A stretch of 64,000 nt of DNA. Source: CAVVGZ01 sp963747965. Its GTDB lineage: Bacteria; Chloroflexota; Anaerolineae; Anaerolineales; Anaerolineaceae. The position numbers and the translations under genes are program-made. Of this stretch, positions 10,031-20,342 are shown piece after piece (the stretch's first letter is position 1; the number at the start of each line of letters is the position of its first letter). The notes under the pieces are model-generated. The model saw nothing but the letters and a program-made list of their open reading frames with translations, was not told the origin of the DNA and ran no database searches. Location of the stretch: NCBI GenBank assembly GCA_963747965.1, contig CAVVGZ010000007.1, positions 310,001 to 374,000 of the forward strand, written 5' to 3'.

Positions 10031-11081
10031 TCATGGCAAGACGATCGGATTCTTCCTTCATGGATAACTCCTCAATGAACTCATCCAGATCCCCATCAAG
10101 GACACCTGGCAAATTAAAAGAAGAAAGGTTGATTCGGTGGTCGGTCACCCGAGACTGTGGAAAATTATAAGTGCGTATTTTCTCCGCTCTTTCTCCCGTC
10201 CCAATTTGGGACCGGCGATTATCGGCAACCTCCTTCTGTCTTTTTTCAACTTCCATATCGAAAAGCCTGGCCCTCAGGATGCTCATAGCTCTTAATTTGT
10301 TTTGAAGCTGGGAGCGTTCATCCTGACAGGCTATCACAATACCAGTTGGAAAGTGTGTGATGCGTATAGCAGTAGAATTTTTCTGTACATTTTGTCCGCC
10401 TGCTCCAGCAGACTTGAAAACATCCACTTTGATGTCATTATCTGGAATATCAATTCCAACATCATCCACCTCTGCCAATACTGCAACTGTAATGGTGGAT
10501 GTATGGATCCTGCCGGAAGATTCTGTAACAGGAATGCGCTGAACCCTATGGACGCCGGATTCAAATTTCAGTTTTGAATAAGCACCCCGACCTTTTATTA
10601 AAAGGACAATTTCTTTCAATCCCTTGACTCCGGTTTCATTAGCGGAGAGTATTTCAAGGGACCATCCTTTCCTTTCGCTGTACCTGTTATACATTCTGAA
10701 CAGGTCAGCAGCAAATAGACCGGCTTCATCCCCACCAGTTCCTGCCCGGATTTCCATGATGACATTCTTCTGATCTCGAGGATCACGTGGAATAAGCAAA
10801 CCTTTGATTTCTTTCTCTAATCGTTCTGCCTCTGGTTTTAAATCTTCCAACTCAACCAGGGCTAATGCTTGCATTTCCTCATCCTGGGAATTCTCGAGTG
10901 ATCTGGTTTCTTCTATCCTTTCGAGAACATGGTGATATTCCGTTGCTTTTTGAATGACAGGTTCCAGTTCGGCGCGTTCTTTGGATAATTCCATGGCGCG
11001 CATATAATCCTCACCACTTTCTTCAAGTTGTTGGTTGATTTCCTGGAATCGATTTTCAATGGCTTTTAATTTATCCAACAT
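10014..11081 (-). CDS. prfA: Peptide chain release factor 1
   Basis: Terminates translation at UAA and UAG. Intact, 355 aa, normal length. The tripeptide anticodon PVT (in QRIPVTESSGRIHTS) identifies RF1 rather than RF2, and the peptidyl-hydrolysis GGQ loop is GAGGQNVQKNSTAIRITH. The N-terminal coiled-coil is seen in the first 100 residues. First gene of the prfA-prmC-tsaC operon. It diverges from cydA with 112 bases between the two starts, which must hold both promoters. Confidence 0.97.
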   Translation of the reverse strand: MLDKLKAIENRFQEINQQLEESGEDYMRAMELSKERAELEPVIQKATEYHHVLERIEETRSLENSQDEEMQALALVELEDLKPEAERLEKEIKGLLIPRDPRDQKNVIMEIRAGTGGDEAGLFAADLFRMYNRYSERKGWSLEILSANETGVKGLKEIVLLIKGRGAYSKLKFESGVHRVQRIPVTESSGRIHTSTITVAVLAEVDDVGIDIPDNDIKVDVFKSAGAGGQNVQKNSTAIRITHFPTGIVIACQDERSQLQNKLRAMSILRARLFDMEVEKRQKEVADNRRSQIGTGERAEKIRTYNFPQSRVTDHRINLSSFNLPGVLDGDLDEFIEELSMKEESDRLAMIGMEV

Positions 11082-11193
11082 ACGAACACAAACCTCAATT
11101 TATTCTTTCATCTAGATTCTTATCATTATAAAAGGCACAATATCTCTTATCGAAGTTATAATTATAATCAGTTTTATTCTCTGAGGAGATCAA

Positions 11194-12567
11194 ATGGACA
11201 CAACTATTCTATCCCAATGGCAATTTGGGATCACTTCGGTATATCATTTCTTCTTTGTACCCCTAACACTTGGATTATCCCTCCTGGTTGCGTTTTTCGA
11301 GACCTTAGTACGTGGTTACCGGGAAAGAGGTCTATAAAAGAATGACAAAATTTTGGGGGAAACTCTTCCTGATTAATTTTGCGATGGGTGTAGTAACCGG
11401 TCTGGTCATGGAGTTCCAGTTTGGCATGAACTGGTCAGAATTTTCACGCTTCGTTGGGAATATATTCGGGGCTCCGCTGGCTATCGGAGCACTACTCGCA
11501 TTTTTTTTGAATCTGTATTTTCTAGGGATCTGGATTTTTGGATGGGACAATACTTCCAAAAGGAATGCATCTTGCCTCAATTTGGCTAGTGGCAGTCGGG
11601 GTCGATATCTCAGCATTATGGATTTTGGTTGCCAACTCATTTATGCAGCAGCCGGTGGGTTATGTAATCGTAGACGATCAGGCAATTAATGACGAACTTT
11701 TTTTCTTTGCTTTCAAATCCGAATCTCTGGTACCAGTTTCCCCATACAATATTATCTGGATTTGTAACAGGCTCCTTTTTTGTAATGGGAATCAGCCTGT
11801 TTCATCTTGTACGAAAGAATGAAATAGAATGTTCACCCGCTCGCTTCGGATTGCCAGTGTGTTTGGTTTAATCTCTGTGATTCTGGTTATTCTTGTAGGT
11901 CATCGCCAGGCACAGCACATGATAGAAACCCAACCAATGAAAATTGCCGCAGCAGAAGCCCTTTGGATAACGGAAAATCCGGCCTCCTTATCTTTGATAA
12001 CCATTGCAGATGAAGAGGAAATGCGCGATATTATTTCGATCCGCATTCCAAATTTACTTTCCTTGCTGGCATACGACAAATTTACCGGGGAGGTCAAAGG
12101 TATTGCTGATTTGCAGGAAGAATATTCTAGAATGTATGGTCCGGGCGATTACTCCCCTCCAGTTGCCATCAGTTATTGGAGTTTCCGGATAATGGTTGGC
12201 AGTGGATTTTTAATGGTCACTAATTGCAGGATTTTTAATCTATAGAATCTTCCGAAAAAAAGAGCCGGCAGCATTCAAGTTTGCCAAATATACCCCAATT
12301 GTTATTGCGATCCCATATTTAGCCAATTCTTCAGGATGGATTCTTACAGAAATCGGCCGCCAACCATGGGTAGTTTTTGGCTTACTAAAAACATCTGATG
12401 CAGTATCTCCGAATATTACCGTAGGAATGGTCCTGACTTCATTGATATTATTTACAACACTCTATGGGATTTTAATCGCAGCGGATATTTATCTCCTGGC
12501 AAAATATGCCAGGAATGTCTCAACACAATCCGACATAACTCAATACATCCTGATATCTGCTGCATAG
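11194..12567 (+). pseudogene. cydA: Cytochrome bd oxidase subunit I (CydA), broken by about seven indels
   Basis: Quinol-oxidising, heme-bearing subunit of the bd terminal oxidase. Starts at ATG 11194 after CTGAGGAGATCAA. The protein is spread over three frames, with shifts near 11305, a compensating pair at about 11500-11520, then near 11550, 11685, 11825 and 12216, ending at TAG 12565-12567. Stitched together it is ~457 aa and well conserved: YHFFFVPLTLG (His of the H19 type), KFWGKLF, MEFQFGMNWS, FPHTILSG (H186 type), FRIMVGSG (Met393 type) and EIGRQPW. Correcting the pair at 11500-11520 restores the conserved FESVFLG glutamate. The Q-loop is short. The protein shows no amino-acid decay; see findings for error versus decay. 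Confidence 0.85.
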
Positions 12568-12585
12568 ATAAAAAGGAGAACTTAA

Positions 12586-13603
12586 ATGGATTTGGGATCT
12601 CTCTGGTTTATTCTTATCGCTATTCTTTTTATAGGTTATTTTATCCTTGAAGGATTTGATTTCGGAGTTGGGATTCTATTACCATATCTTGGAAAGACAG
12701 ACCACCAAAGAAGAATCCTTATAAATACTATTGGTCCCCATTGGGATGGGAATGAGGTCTGGCTGATTACAGCTGGTGGAGCTACCTTTGCAGCTTTTCC
12801 GGATTGGTACGCTACATTGTTCAGCGGTTTTTATCTGCCTTTGTTACTCATCCTGGTGGCTTTAATTTTAAGGGGGATAGCTTTTGAATTTCGAAGCAAG
12901 GATGAAAATCCTCTTTGGAGAAATTCCTGGGATTGGGCAATTTTTATTGGCAGTGTTAATCGCCTCTTTCCTCTGGGGGGTAGCCTTTTCAAATATTATT
13001 AAAGGTGTCCCTATTGACGAAAATATGCAGTATGTGGGAGGGTTCTGGAATTTAATCAATCTTTATGCAATCTCAGGTGGATTATTAACATTGACTTCCT
13101 TCACGATTCATGGGGCAATTTTTTTATCATTAAAGACAGATGGAAATCTTATGGAAAATAGCAAATCCGTTGCAAGAAAACTATGGATTCCGAATGTGAT
13201 CTTATTGCTGGTTTTTTCAATTGCCTCGTTTTTTGTAACCGATATCCTATCTAAAACAGGGTATCTTCCAGAATTGATATTCATCGTTTCTATCCTATTT
13301 TTGTTATATGCAGGTTGGCAAATCAAAGCAAATAAAATGGGCAGAGCTTTTGTATTCACATCAGGTACAATTGCCGCTTATTTTGCAGCCATGTTCCTTT
13401 TGCTCTATCCGAGATTAATGGTATCCAGCCTCAATCCACTGTATTCATTGACGATAGCGAACAGCGCTTCTGGTCCAAATACTTTGGCGGCCATGAGCTT
13501 GATAGCACTCATATTCTTACCGCTTGTCCTTGCCTATCAAGGATGGTCATACTGGATATTTAGGAATAGAGTTTCAGAGAACACTCGAAAATTGGAATAT
13601 TAG
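12586..13603 (+). CDS. cydB: Cytochrome bd oxidase subunit II (CydB), one frameshift
   Basis: Membrane partner of CydA. About 338 aa after correction. N-terminal WFILIAILFIGYFILEGFDF and the conserved GPHWDGNEVWLITAGGATFAAFP identify the family; further helices follow, ending with NPLYSLTIANSASGPNTL and a last transmembrane segment. One extra base near 12950 shifts from FIGS to LIASFLWGVAFSNI. ATG 12586 is preceded by AAAAGGAGAACTTAA and lies 18 bases after the cydA stop, so the two are co-transcribed. Confidence 0.9.
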
Positions 13604-13885
13604 ATCGATATAAAATTTTGTGGTCTATAAAACCTATCGTAACTGGACGAAATGTTGGTTATTACCAAAATTGTGTTTTTGAACCTGGAAATCATCAAAA
13701 TTCAGTCGTAACTCCTGAATTGTGCGTCGATAAATCCAGCACTTGTAAGTTCATCAAATCAATTCAATACTTATCAGGATAATATATTGAAACCATCGGA
13801 TCATCGTTTGCTCCATAATCGCGTTAGGGACACATTTTTCAGGGGATTTATCAATAGAATATTAGGGAATAATTGCTGGTGTTAA
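13604..13885 (+). other. Intergenic stretch with a possible 32-residue ORF abutting the polysaccharide operon
   Basis: No terminator or known RNA is evident. A TTG-initiated ORF at 13787-13885 (begins LKPSDHRLLHNRVRD) has AGGA about 9 bases upstream and its TAA ends one base before the ATG of the glycosyltransferase. That gene has no good Shine-Dalgarno of its own, so coupling is possible. It resembles no known leader peptide and could be chance. Confidence 0.2.
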
Positions 13886-14881
13886 ATGACGAAGGTATCT
13901 GTCATTATCCCGTGTTATAACGAGCAAAACACAATCCATTTATTGTTGGGTGCAATTTATAAGCAAACATTTCCATTGGATGATTTGGAAATTATTATTG
14001 CCGATGGGGGTTCCACCGATCGAACTCTTGAACAAATTCACAATTTTCAAGAATTGCACAAGAATATTGAAATCCTAGTAGTTGAGAATAAATTACAGAG
14101 TATTCCGGCAGGGCTTAATAGCGCCTTGAGAGCATCTACCGGTGACTTCATAGTCCGGTTAGATGCGCATAGTGTACCAGCTGAAGATTATATTGAGTTA
14201 TGCATCAACGATTTAGTGGATAACAAAGGTCAGAATGTAGGTGGAGTGTGGGAAATAATTCCAGGATGTGAGGGTTGGGTGGCAAATTCTATTGCTACGG
14301 CTGCATCCCATCCATTTGCAGTGGGGGATGCACGTTACCGTTACGGTAAACAGGCAGGTTATGTAGATACGGTTCCATTTGGATCCTATCCGCGAGAGCT
14401 ATTCGATGAAATCGGATACTTCGATGAAACACTTTTAACCAATGAGGATTATGAGTTTAATACCCGAATACGACTTTCTGGTGGAAAGATCTGGTTTAAT
14501 CCGCGAATTAAATCCAAATATTTTGCAAGAGCAAATTTTCCATCACTGGCAAAACAATACTGGCGGTATGGATTCTGGAAATTAAGAATGCTAAGGCGAT
14601 ACCCAAAAACGATCCGATGGCGTCAAGCATTACCCCCACTCTTTGTGGCAGGGATAATTTTTCTTGCCCTTACTGGTATTTTTTTTAGTATGGCCTGGAT
14701 CTTACTCCTATTTATATTATCCATTTATAGTCTATTGTTGTTGATTGGATCCTTACCATCTGCATTCAGACAGAAAAAATTTTCATTACTGGTTGGTGTA
14801 CCATTAGCTACAGCGATCATGCATGTTTTCTGGGGATCAGGTTTTTGGAATAGTTTGATAAAATCAGTGGTTGGAAAATGA
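13886..14881 (+). CDS. Glycosyltransferase family 2, membrane-anchored
   Basis: 331-aa inverting glycosyltransferase for surface polysaccharide, acting on the cytosolic face. GT-A domain from residue 1: VSVIIPCYNEQNTI, IIIADGGSTDRT (nucleotide-binding Asp), VRLDAHSVP (DxD-like motif) and LLTNEDYEFNTRIR (catalytic-base region). Two or three C-terminal membrane segments (about 250-325) suggest assembly on a lipid carrier. First gene of a five-gene plus-strand operon (13886-20342) with very short spacers. The sugar donor cannot be told from sequence. Confidence 0.9.
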   Translation: MTKVSVIIPCYNEQNTIHLLLGAIYKQTFPLDDLEIIIADGGSTDRTLEQIHNFQELHKNIEILVVENKLQSIPAGLNSALRASTGDFIVRLDAHSVPAEDYIELCINDLVDNKGQNVGGVWEIIPGCEGWVANSIATAASHPFAVGDARYRYGKQAGYVDTVPFGSYPRELFDEIGYFDETLLTNEDYEFNTRIRLSGGKIWFNPRIKSKYFARANFPSLAKQYWRYGFWKLRMLRRYPKTIRWRQALPPLFVAGIIFLALTGIFFSMAWILLLFILSIYSLLLLIGSLPSAFRQKKFSLLVGVPLATAIMHVFWGSGFWNSLIKSVVGK

Positions 14882-14892
14882 TTCATTAGATT

Positions 14893-16317
14893 ATGGCTAC
14901 AATCAATACGGTGAACAACCCAGTTTTTTGGCGTTTGAAGGACGGAGAACGCCGTATCATTTTAGTTATCGGGGACCTGATAGCCGCTTTTGTGGCATTA
15001 ATTATTGCCCTGCTGCTCTGGGGTAACCGGGACTGGTTTAATTTCTCAACAGAGTTTTTACAATACCGCCCACCTGTTTGGTACTACTCCCTCCCGATCT
15101 TATGGGTTCTCTTGCTAATCGAATTGTATGATATTCGCAGGGCGAGCCGTCGTAAAGATACAATTATCGGGATTGCAGTAGCGGGTGCCATCAGCACGGT
15201 TTTTTATCTTTTTATCTATTTCAGCTCCCCACCAAACTCCCTGCCAAGGTTCAGCGTTGCGGTCTATATAATTGGTACATCTTTATTAACTTTGGTTTGG
15301 CGGCTGTTATATATCAGAATTTTTAATGCACCCTGGTTTATGCGCCGAGTATTAATAGTAGGTGCTGGCCGATCAGGATCAACGCTTGCAAGTGTTGTTC
15401 AAGAGATAAAACCCCCGCCATTTATTCTGGTTGGTTATGTGGATGATGATATAAGTAAAGTTGGCCGGTCAATTTCAATGGTCCCTGTCCTGGGTAGATG
15501 CTCGGAATTAATTAAGATAAGCGAAAAAGAGAATATATCCAATATCATTCTGGCGATTTCAGGGACTATGGAACCCGAATCATTTCAAGAGATATTTTTT
15601 GCTGAAGAACGTGGGATAGAAGTAACTACAATGCCAATCATGTATGAGGAATTATTAGGACGCGTGCCAATTACTCTACTGGATTCTGATTGGGTCTTGC
15701 GATCATTTGTGGATTATGCTCACGCCAGCCAGTTTTATGAACTGGTAAAAAGGTTAATTGATTTATGTGGAAGCCTGATTGGTTTAGGCATCTTAATCCT
15801 ATTATTTCCCATAATATCTATTGCAATCATTGTGGATACCGGATTTCCATTATTTTATACGCAGAACCGGCTTGGAAAAAATGGGCGTATGTATAAAATA
15901 TTAAAATTTCGCACAATGAAACAGGATGCTGAAAAGGATGGAAAGGCGCGTCCAGCGGAAAAGAATGATGAACGGATCACTCGAGTTGGAAATGTGCTCC
16001 GGAAAAGTCATTTAGACGAGTTTCCCCAATTTCTGAACATTTTAAAAGGTGATATGAGTATCGTCGGACCAAGAGCGGAACGATCGGAACTGGTTGAGCA
16101 GCTGCAAAATAATGTGCCATTTTATAGGGCCAGGCTTTTAGCAAAACCGGGTCTAACTGGTTGGGCTCAAATAAATTTTGGCTATGCTGCTACCATTGGA
16201 GATACGGCTATAAAACTTGAATATGATCTATATTACATTAAACATCGAAATATTATTATGGATATTACCATCATGGTCCGGACTGTCGGACAGGTATTCG
16301 GATTAAGAGGACAATAG
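14893..16317 (+). CDS. Polyprenyl-phosphate sugar-1-phosphate transferase (exopolysaccharide initiator)
   Basis: 474-aa integral membrane enzyme that moves a sugar-1-phosphate from an NDP-sugar to undecaprenyl phosphate, starting repeat-unit synthesis. The N-terminal half has four to five membrane segments and a soluble CoA-binding-like domain (RVLIVGAGRSGSTLASVV). The C-terminal bacterial sugar transferase domain (about 285-474) shows FPLFYTQNRLGKNGRMYKI, KFRTMKQDA, RKSHLDEFPQFLNILKGDMS, VGPRAER, KPGLTGWAQ and the final EYDLYYIKHRN. It lies 11 bases after the GT2 gene and ends one base before the dehydratase start. Confidence 0.93.
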   Translation: MATINTVNNPVFWRLKDGERRIILVIGDLIAAFVALIIALLLWGNRDWFNFSTEFLQYRPPVWYYSLPILWVLLLIELYDIRRASRRKDTIIGIAVAGAISTVFYLFIYFSSPPNSLPRFSVAVYIIGTSLLTLVWRLLYIRIFNAPWFMRRVLIVGAGRSGSTLASVVQEIKPPPFILVGYVDDDISKVGRSISMVPVLGRCSELIKISEKENISNIILAISGTMEPESFQEIFFAEERGIEVTTMPIMYEELLGRVPITLLDSDWVLRSFVDYAHASQFYELVKRLIDLCGSLIGLGILILLFPIISIAIIVDTGFPLFYTQNRLGKNGRMYKILKFRTMKQDAEKDGKARPAEKNDERITRVGNVLRKSHLDEFPQFLNILKGDMSIVGPRAERSELVEQLQNNVPFYRARLLAKPGLTGWAQINFGYAATIGDTAIKLEYDLYYIKHRNIIMDITIMVRTVGQVFGLRGQ

Positions 16318-16318
16318 A

Positions 16319-18214
16319 TTGAAAGCACAACCTCATATCCGCAACCGATATTTACTACTGGGCGATCTTATTTTAATTGTCATCTCGGTTCTTGGCAGTT
16401 ATGTGCTGCGGTTGGAGCTGGGTGCTGCATTTTTGCTTTATTTACCTTCAGCATATTGGATGACTGCCACTTCTCTTATTATTAAACCCATTATTTACAA
16501 TCGTATTGGGCTGTATCGCCGTTTATGGCTTTATGCCAGCATGCAAGAACTGAGATTAATCGCTATAGCTGTAACGGCTGCCTCTATCGTTGTTTCCCTG
16601 GTGATGATAAGTTTGTTTTATGCTGGTATTTTTGTGGGTTTTCCAAGGTCCGTATTAGTAATTGATTGGTTACTCTCTGTCCTATTTGTTGGAGGTATAC
16701 GTTATTCCTTCAGGTTGTTAGCAGAAAGACGAATCCTGGCATCCGTTTCTTCCGATGGAAATATAAGGAATAAACGTGTTCTAATCATTGGAGCCGGAGA
16801 TGCTGGAGCCCTAGTTGTGAGAGAGCTACAAAAAAATCCGCAGTTGAACTTATCTCCAATTGGATTTCTTGATGATAATCCGGCTAAACAAAAACAACAG
16901 ATTTATGGTGTTCCTGTCATTGGCCCCGTTACAAATCTTGGAAAAATAGCGGAATCAAAAAGGGTTGATGAGGTAATCATTGCTATTCCAAGTGCACCCG
17001 GACGGGTCGTGAGATTGGTAGCGGATATCTGCCGTAAATACAGCATACCATTCAGGACAATGCCGGGAATTTATGAGTTAATTGGTGGAAAAGTCAGTGT
17101 CAGCCGTCTGCGTGAAGTGGATATTACGGACTTGCTTCGCCGGGAACCTACTCATCTTGAAGACAATCGTGTTGGTGAAACCGTTGGCGGAAAAATTGTG
17201 ATGATAACCGGAGCAGGTGGTTCTATTGGCAGAGAACTGTGCAGTCAAGTTTCCCGTTGGGAGCCATCTGAATTGATCCTTTTAGGACATGGGGAAAATA
17301 GTATTTTTGAAACATTGTTGGAAATTCAAGAGAATGCTCCTTCCCTTAAATTACATCCAGTCATAGCAGATGTGCGTGATCTCAACCGGATGCAATCGAT
17401 ATTTAAACATCTAAAACCCGAACTGGTATTTCACGCAGCTGCACACAAGCATGTCCCTTTGATGGAATTGAATATCGAAGATGCGGTTACTAATAATATT
17501 CTGGGAACAAAGAATGTTGTGGATGCCTGCCTGATGGAAAATATTGAGAGGTTGGTTATGATCTCAACCGATAAGGCTATACAGCCGACCAGTGTGATGG
17601 GTGCCACAAAACGGATTGCAGAGATGATCGTATTAGATGCTGCCAATAAGTCCGGCAAGGCTTTTTCCGTTGTAAGGTTTGGCAATGTTCTTGGCAGCCG
17701 CGGGAGTGTTGTACCTCTTTTTAAACGTCAAATTGCACAAGGTGGTCCGGTTACCATAACACACCCCGAAATGAAGCGGTTTTTTATGACGATACCAGAG
17801 GCAGTTTACCTTGTTCTTCAAGCAGCATCCATGGGTATAAGCGGGGAAACATTTGTATTGAATATGGGAGAACAGGTACGCATCCTCGACCTGGCGGAAG
17901 ATTTGATCAGACTCTCTGGCTTAGAGCCTGGCAAGGATATCGAAATTGTCTTCACCGGAATTCGACCGGGAGAAAAGTTGAGTGAGGATTTGTGGGATGC
18001 CGGTGAACTACTTCAACAGACTAAACATCCGGATGTATCACGGCTTGATGAAACCCAACCCTTAATGGGTTTGAAATTATCACAATCCGTTCAAGAAATA
18101 ATCCGTCTGGCTGAGGCAGGAGATTCCAATGAAGTTATGTCCCTGATGGATTCCATAATCCCCGGATCGGCTGTACTGATTACACCTCCATTGGAAATAA
18201 CCGCAATACAATAG
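16319..18214 (+). CDS. NDP-sugar 4,6-dehydratase, membrane-bound (CapD/WbpM/PglF type)
   Basis: 631-aa two-part protein. Four N-terminal membrane helices and a first Rossmann-like domain (VLIIGAGDAGALVVREL) precede the catalytic short-chain dehydrogenase domain (from about 285: MITGAGGSIGRELCSQV, AAAHKHVPLMEL, STDKAIQPTSVMGATKR). In this subfamily the usual catalytic Tyr of YxxxK is Met, which is what is seen (VMGATK). It likely makes a 4-keto-6-deoxy UDP-HexNAc intermediate for di- or trideoxy amino sugars. The start is TTG 16319, overlapping the preceding TAG region; PglF/WbpM-type proteins of similar length are the closest known relatives. Confidence 0.92.
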   Translation: MKAQPHIRNRYLLLGDLILIVISVLGSYVLRLELGAAFLLYLPSAYWMTATSLIIKPIIYNRIGLYRRLWLYASMQELRLIAIAVTAASIVVSLVMISLFYAGIFVGFPRSVLVIDWLLSVLFVGGIRYSFRLLAERRILASVSSDGNIRNKRVLIIGAGDAGALVVRELQKNPQLNLSPIGFLDDNPAKQKQQIYGVPVIGPVTNLGKIAESKRVDEVIIAIPSAPGRVVRLVADICRKYSIPFRTMPGIYELIGGKVSVSRLREVDITDLLRREPTHLEDNRVGETVGGKIVMITGAGGSIGRELCSQVSRWEPSELILLGHGENSIFETLLEIQENAPSLKLHPVIADVRDLNRMQSIFKHLKPELVFHAAAHKHVPLMELNIEDAVTNNILGTKNVVDACLMENIERLVMISTDKAIQPTSVMGATKRIAEMIVLDAANKSGKAFSVVRFGNVLGSRGSVVPLFKRQIAQGGPVTITHPEMKRFFMTIPEAVYLVLQAASMGISGETFVLNMGEQVRILDLAEDLIRLSGLEPGKDIEIVFTGIRPGEKLSEDLWDAGELLQQTKHPDVSRLDETQPLMGLKLSQSVQEIIRLAEAGDSNEVMSLMDSIIPGSAVLITPPLEITAIQ

Positions 18215-18222
18215 CCACCATT

Positions 18223-19218
18223 ATGCCACTTGTTAATAGGATAGAATGGGATGATTTTATAAATGGCCAACCAGACAGCCATATCATGCAGACGTCTTAT
18301 TGGGCGGATTTAAAGTCAGAATTTGGATGGCAGTCAGAAAGACTCGGAAATGGTGAAAATGGCGTCCAGATTCTCTTTCGAAGACTTCCGTTTGGAAAAT
18401 GTATAGCGTATGTACCAAAAGGGCCGGTTGGAAATAATTGGTATGAGCTGCTTGTGGAAATTGATACCCTTTCGCGTAAATATCATGCTGTTTTTTTGAA
18501 AATCGAACCAGATTTATTCGAACCACTCTCTCCAGAGTACTTAAGCCAATTGAGGCATTTTGGTATATCGTCAAAACCAATCCAACCCCGGCGCACAATA
18601 TTAATTGATTTAAATGGAAAAGAAGAAGATTGGCTGCTGCGAATGAAGCAGAAAACCCGTTATAACATTCATTTAGCTCAAAAGAAGGGTATTACGGTAG
18701 TTGAAACAACCGACGTAGCTACATTTCATCAATTAATGGTCATTACCGGGAATAGGGATAAATTTGCGGTACATAACTATGCCTATTTTAAGAAAGTTTA
18801 TGAACTTTTCGCCGCTGTTGGGAAATGTGCCTTATTGGAAGCAAGGTATGGTGATGATGTCCTAGGGGGATTGATGGTTTTTTCGCACCATAAGCGCGCC
18901 TGGTATCTTTACGGTGCTTCAAACGATCTGGAGAGAAACCGTATGCCTAATTACCTGTTACAGTGGGAAGCGATGCGATGGGCGGGATCAAAAAAGTGTG
19001 AAATATACGACTTGTGGGGGATTCCCGATTATGATGAAATCGAGTTGGAAAAATCATTTTCTAAAGAAGTTGGAGAACTTTGGGGGGTTTATCGTTTCAA
19101 ACGGGGTTTCGGGGGAAAAATTGTGCGGTCGGTGGATGCATTTGACCGAATCTATCATCCTGCATTTTACAGGCTTTACAACATATATTTGAGAAATTTC
19201 CGAAATGCAATTGGATAA
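18223..19218 (+). CDS. FemABX-family aminoacyltransferase, copy 1
   Basis: 331-aa GNAT-fold enzyme of the lipid II aminoacyl-tRNA ligase type, which adds bridge amino acids to peptidoglycan stem peptides on the cytosolic side. Seen: HIMQTSYWADLKSEFGWQ at the N-terminus, KQKTRYNIHLAQKKGI in the middle (typical KxRYNIRxAxKxG), WYLYGASNDLERNRMPNYLLQW and YDLWGIPD near the C-terminus. It overlaps the next femABX gene by 14 bases. Being downstream of a polysaccharide cassette, it could instead decorate a surface glycan; that is inference. Confidence 0.88.
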   Translation: MPLVNRIEWDDFINGQPDSHIMQTSYWADLKSEFGWQSERLGNGENGVQILFRRLPFGKCIAYVPKGPVGNNWYELLVEIDTLSRKYHAVFLKIEPDLFEPLSPEYLSQLRHFGISSKPIQPRRTILIDLNGKEEDWLLRMKQKTRYNIHLAQKKGITVVETTDVATFHQLMVITGNRDKFAVHNYAYFKKVYELFAAVGKCALLEARYGDDVLGGLMVFSHHKRAWYLYGASNDLERNRMPNYLLQWEAMRWAGSKKCEIYDLWGIPDYDEIELEKSFSKEVGELWGVYRFKRGFGGKIVRSVDAFDRIYHPAFYRLYNIYLRNFRNAIG

Positions 19219-20342
19219 ATTCCTTCCAATGAAATCAATACAAATCAAGGAGCAAAACCAATGGAATCAAATTGTAGAACTGCTGCCAGGTCGGCACATT
19301 TTAAATACCTGGGAGTGGGGGAAAGTTAAACAATCATATGGTTGGCTACCAATTTACAAGGTATGGGAAGATCCCGAGGGAAAAATTGAAGCAGCTGCCT
19401 TAATACTAAAAAGGACAGTCAGGTTACCTTTTCTCCATAATCATGCAAGCATGATCTACATACCACGGGGTCCCTTGTTGGACTGGCACAATTCAGAATT
19501 GCGTAAAAGAGTAATTTATGATCTGCAGAAATATTCCAGAGAGGAAAGATCGATTTTCCTAAAAATGGATCCCGACCTGCCAATTGGAATGGGCATACCC
19601 GGGGAAGACAAATCACATGATGATCCATCGATCAGAGAATTAATAGAATACCTAGAGAAAATGGGATGGATTTTTTCCGCCGATCAAGTCCAGTATAAAA
19701 ATACCATCTGGCTGGATCTAACCCAGCCGGAAGATATATCTCCTGATGAAAATGAAGCCGAAAACACGCTACAATATTCGCCTGGCAGAAAGAAAAGGAA
19801 TTAATATTCGGGAAGGTACTCTGGAAGATTTGGATCTCCTTTATGACCTTTACAGCAAAACGGCAATCCGTGACAATTTTATCATCAGGACAAGTGATTA
19901 TTACCGCTTGGTCTGGAAAACACTTTATGAAAGTAAAAAGGCGATATTTCTCATAGCTGAATACAATAATCAACCAATAGGTGGATTAATCCTGTTCATG
20001 TTTGGAAACATCGCCTGGTATTTTTATGGGATGTCTACAGAGGATCACCGGGAAATGATGCCCAACCATCTTCTCCAATGGCAGGCAATTCGGTCTGCCA
20101 AGGCGGCTGGGTGTACACGCTATGATTTCTGGGGCGCTCCGAATAATTTTACTGAAACAGATCCGATGTGGGGTGTATTTAAATTTAAGGATGGGTTTTC
20201 AGGCGATATCGTCAGGACCATCGGCGCCTGGGATTATCCAACGAACCCATTACTCTATAAATTATATACAGGGTCTGTACCAAAATTATTGGATATCATG
20301 CGGTTTAAACGAAGGGAAAACCTCCGCCGAGAACATCCGTGA
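19205..20342 (+). CDS. FemABX-family aminoacyltransferase, copy 2 (one frameshift)
   Basis: Paralogue of the preceding gene, ~379 aa after correction. N-terminal HILNTWEWGKVKQSYGWLP, central MKPKTRYNIRLAERKGINI, then WYFYGMSTEDHREMMPNHLLQW and RYDFWGAPN. One extra base near 19738 (GATATATCTCC) breaks the frame; removing it gives DYLLMKMKPKTRYN. Start ATG 19205 overlaps copy 1; a second ATG at 19229 is possible. Two different FemABX enzymes in tandem usually add successive residues of a bridge, as FemA and FemB do. Confidence 0.85.
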
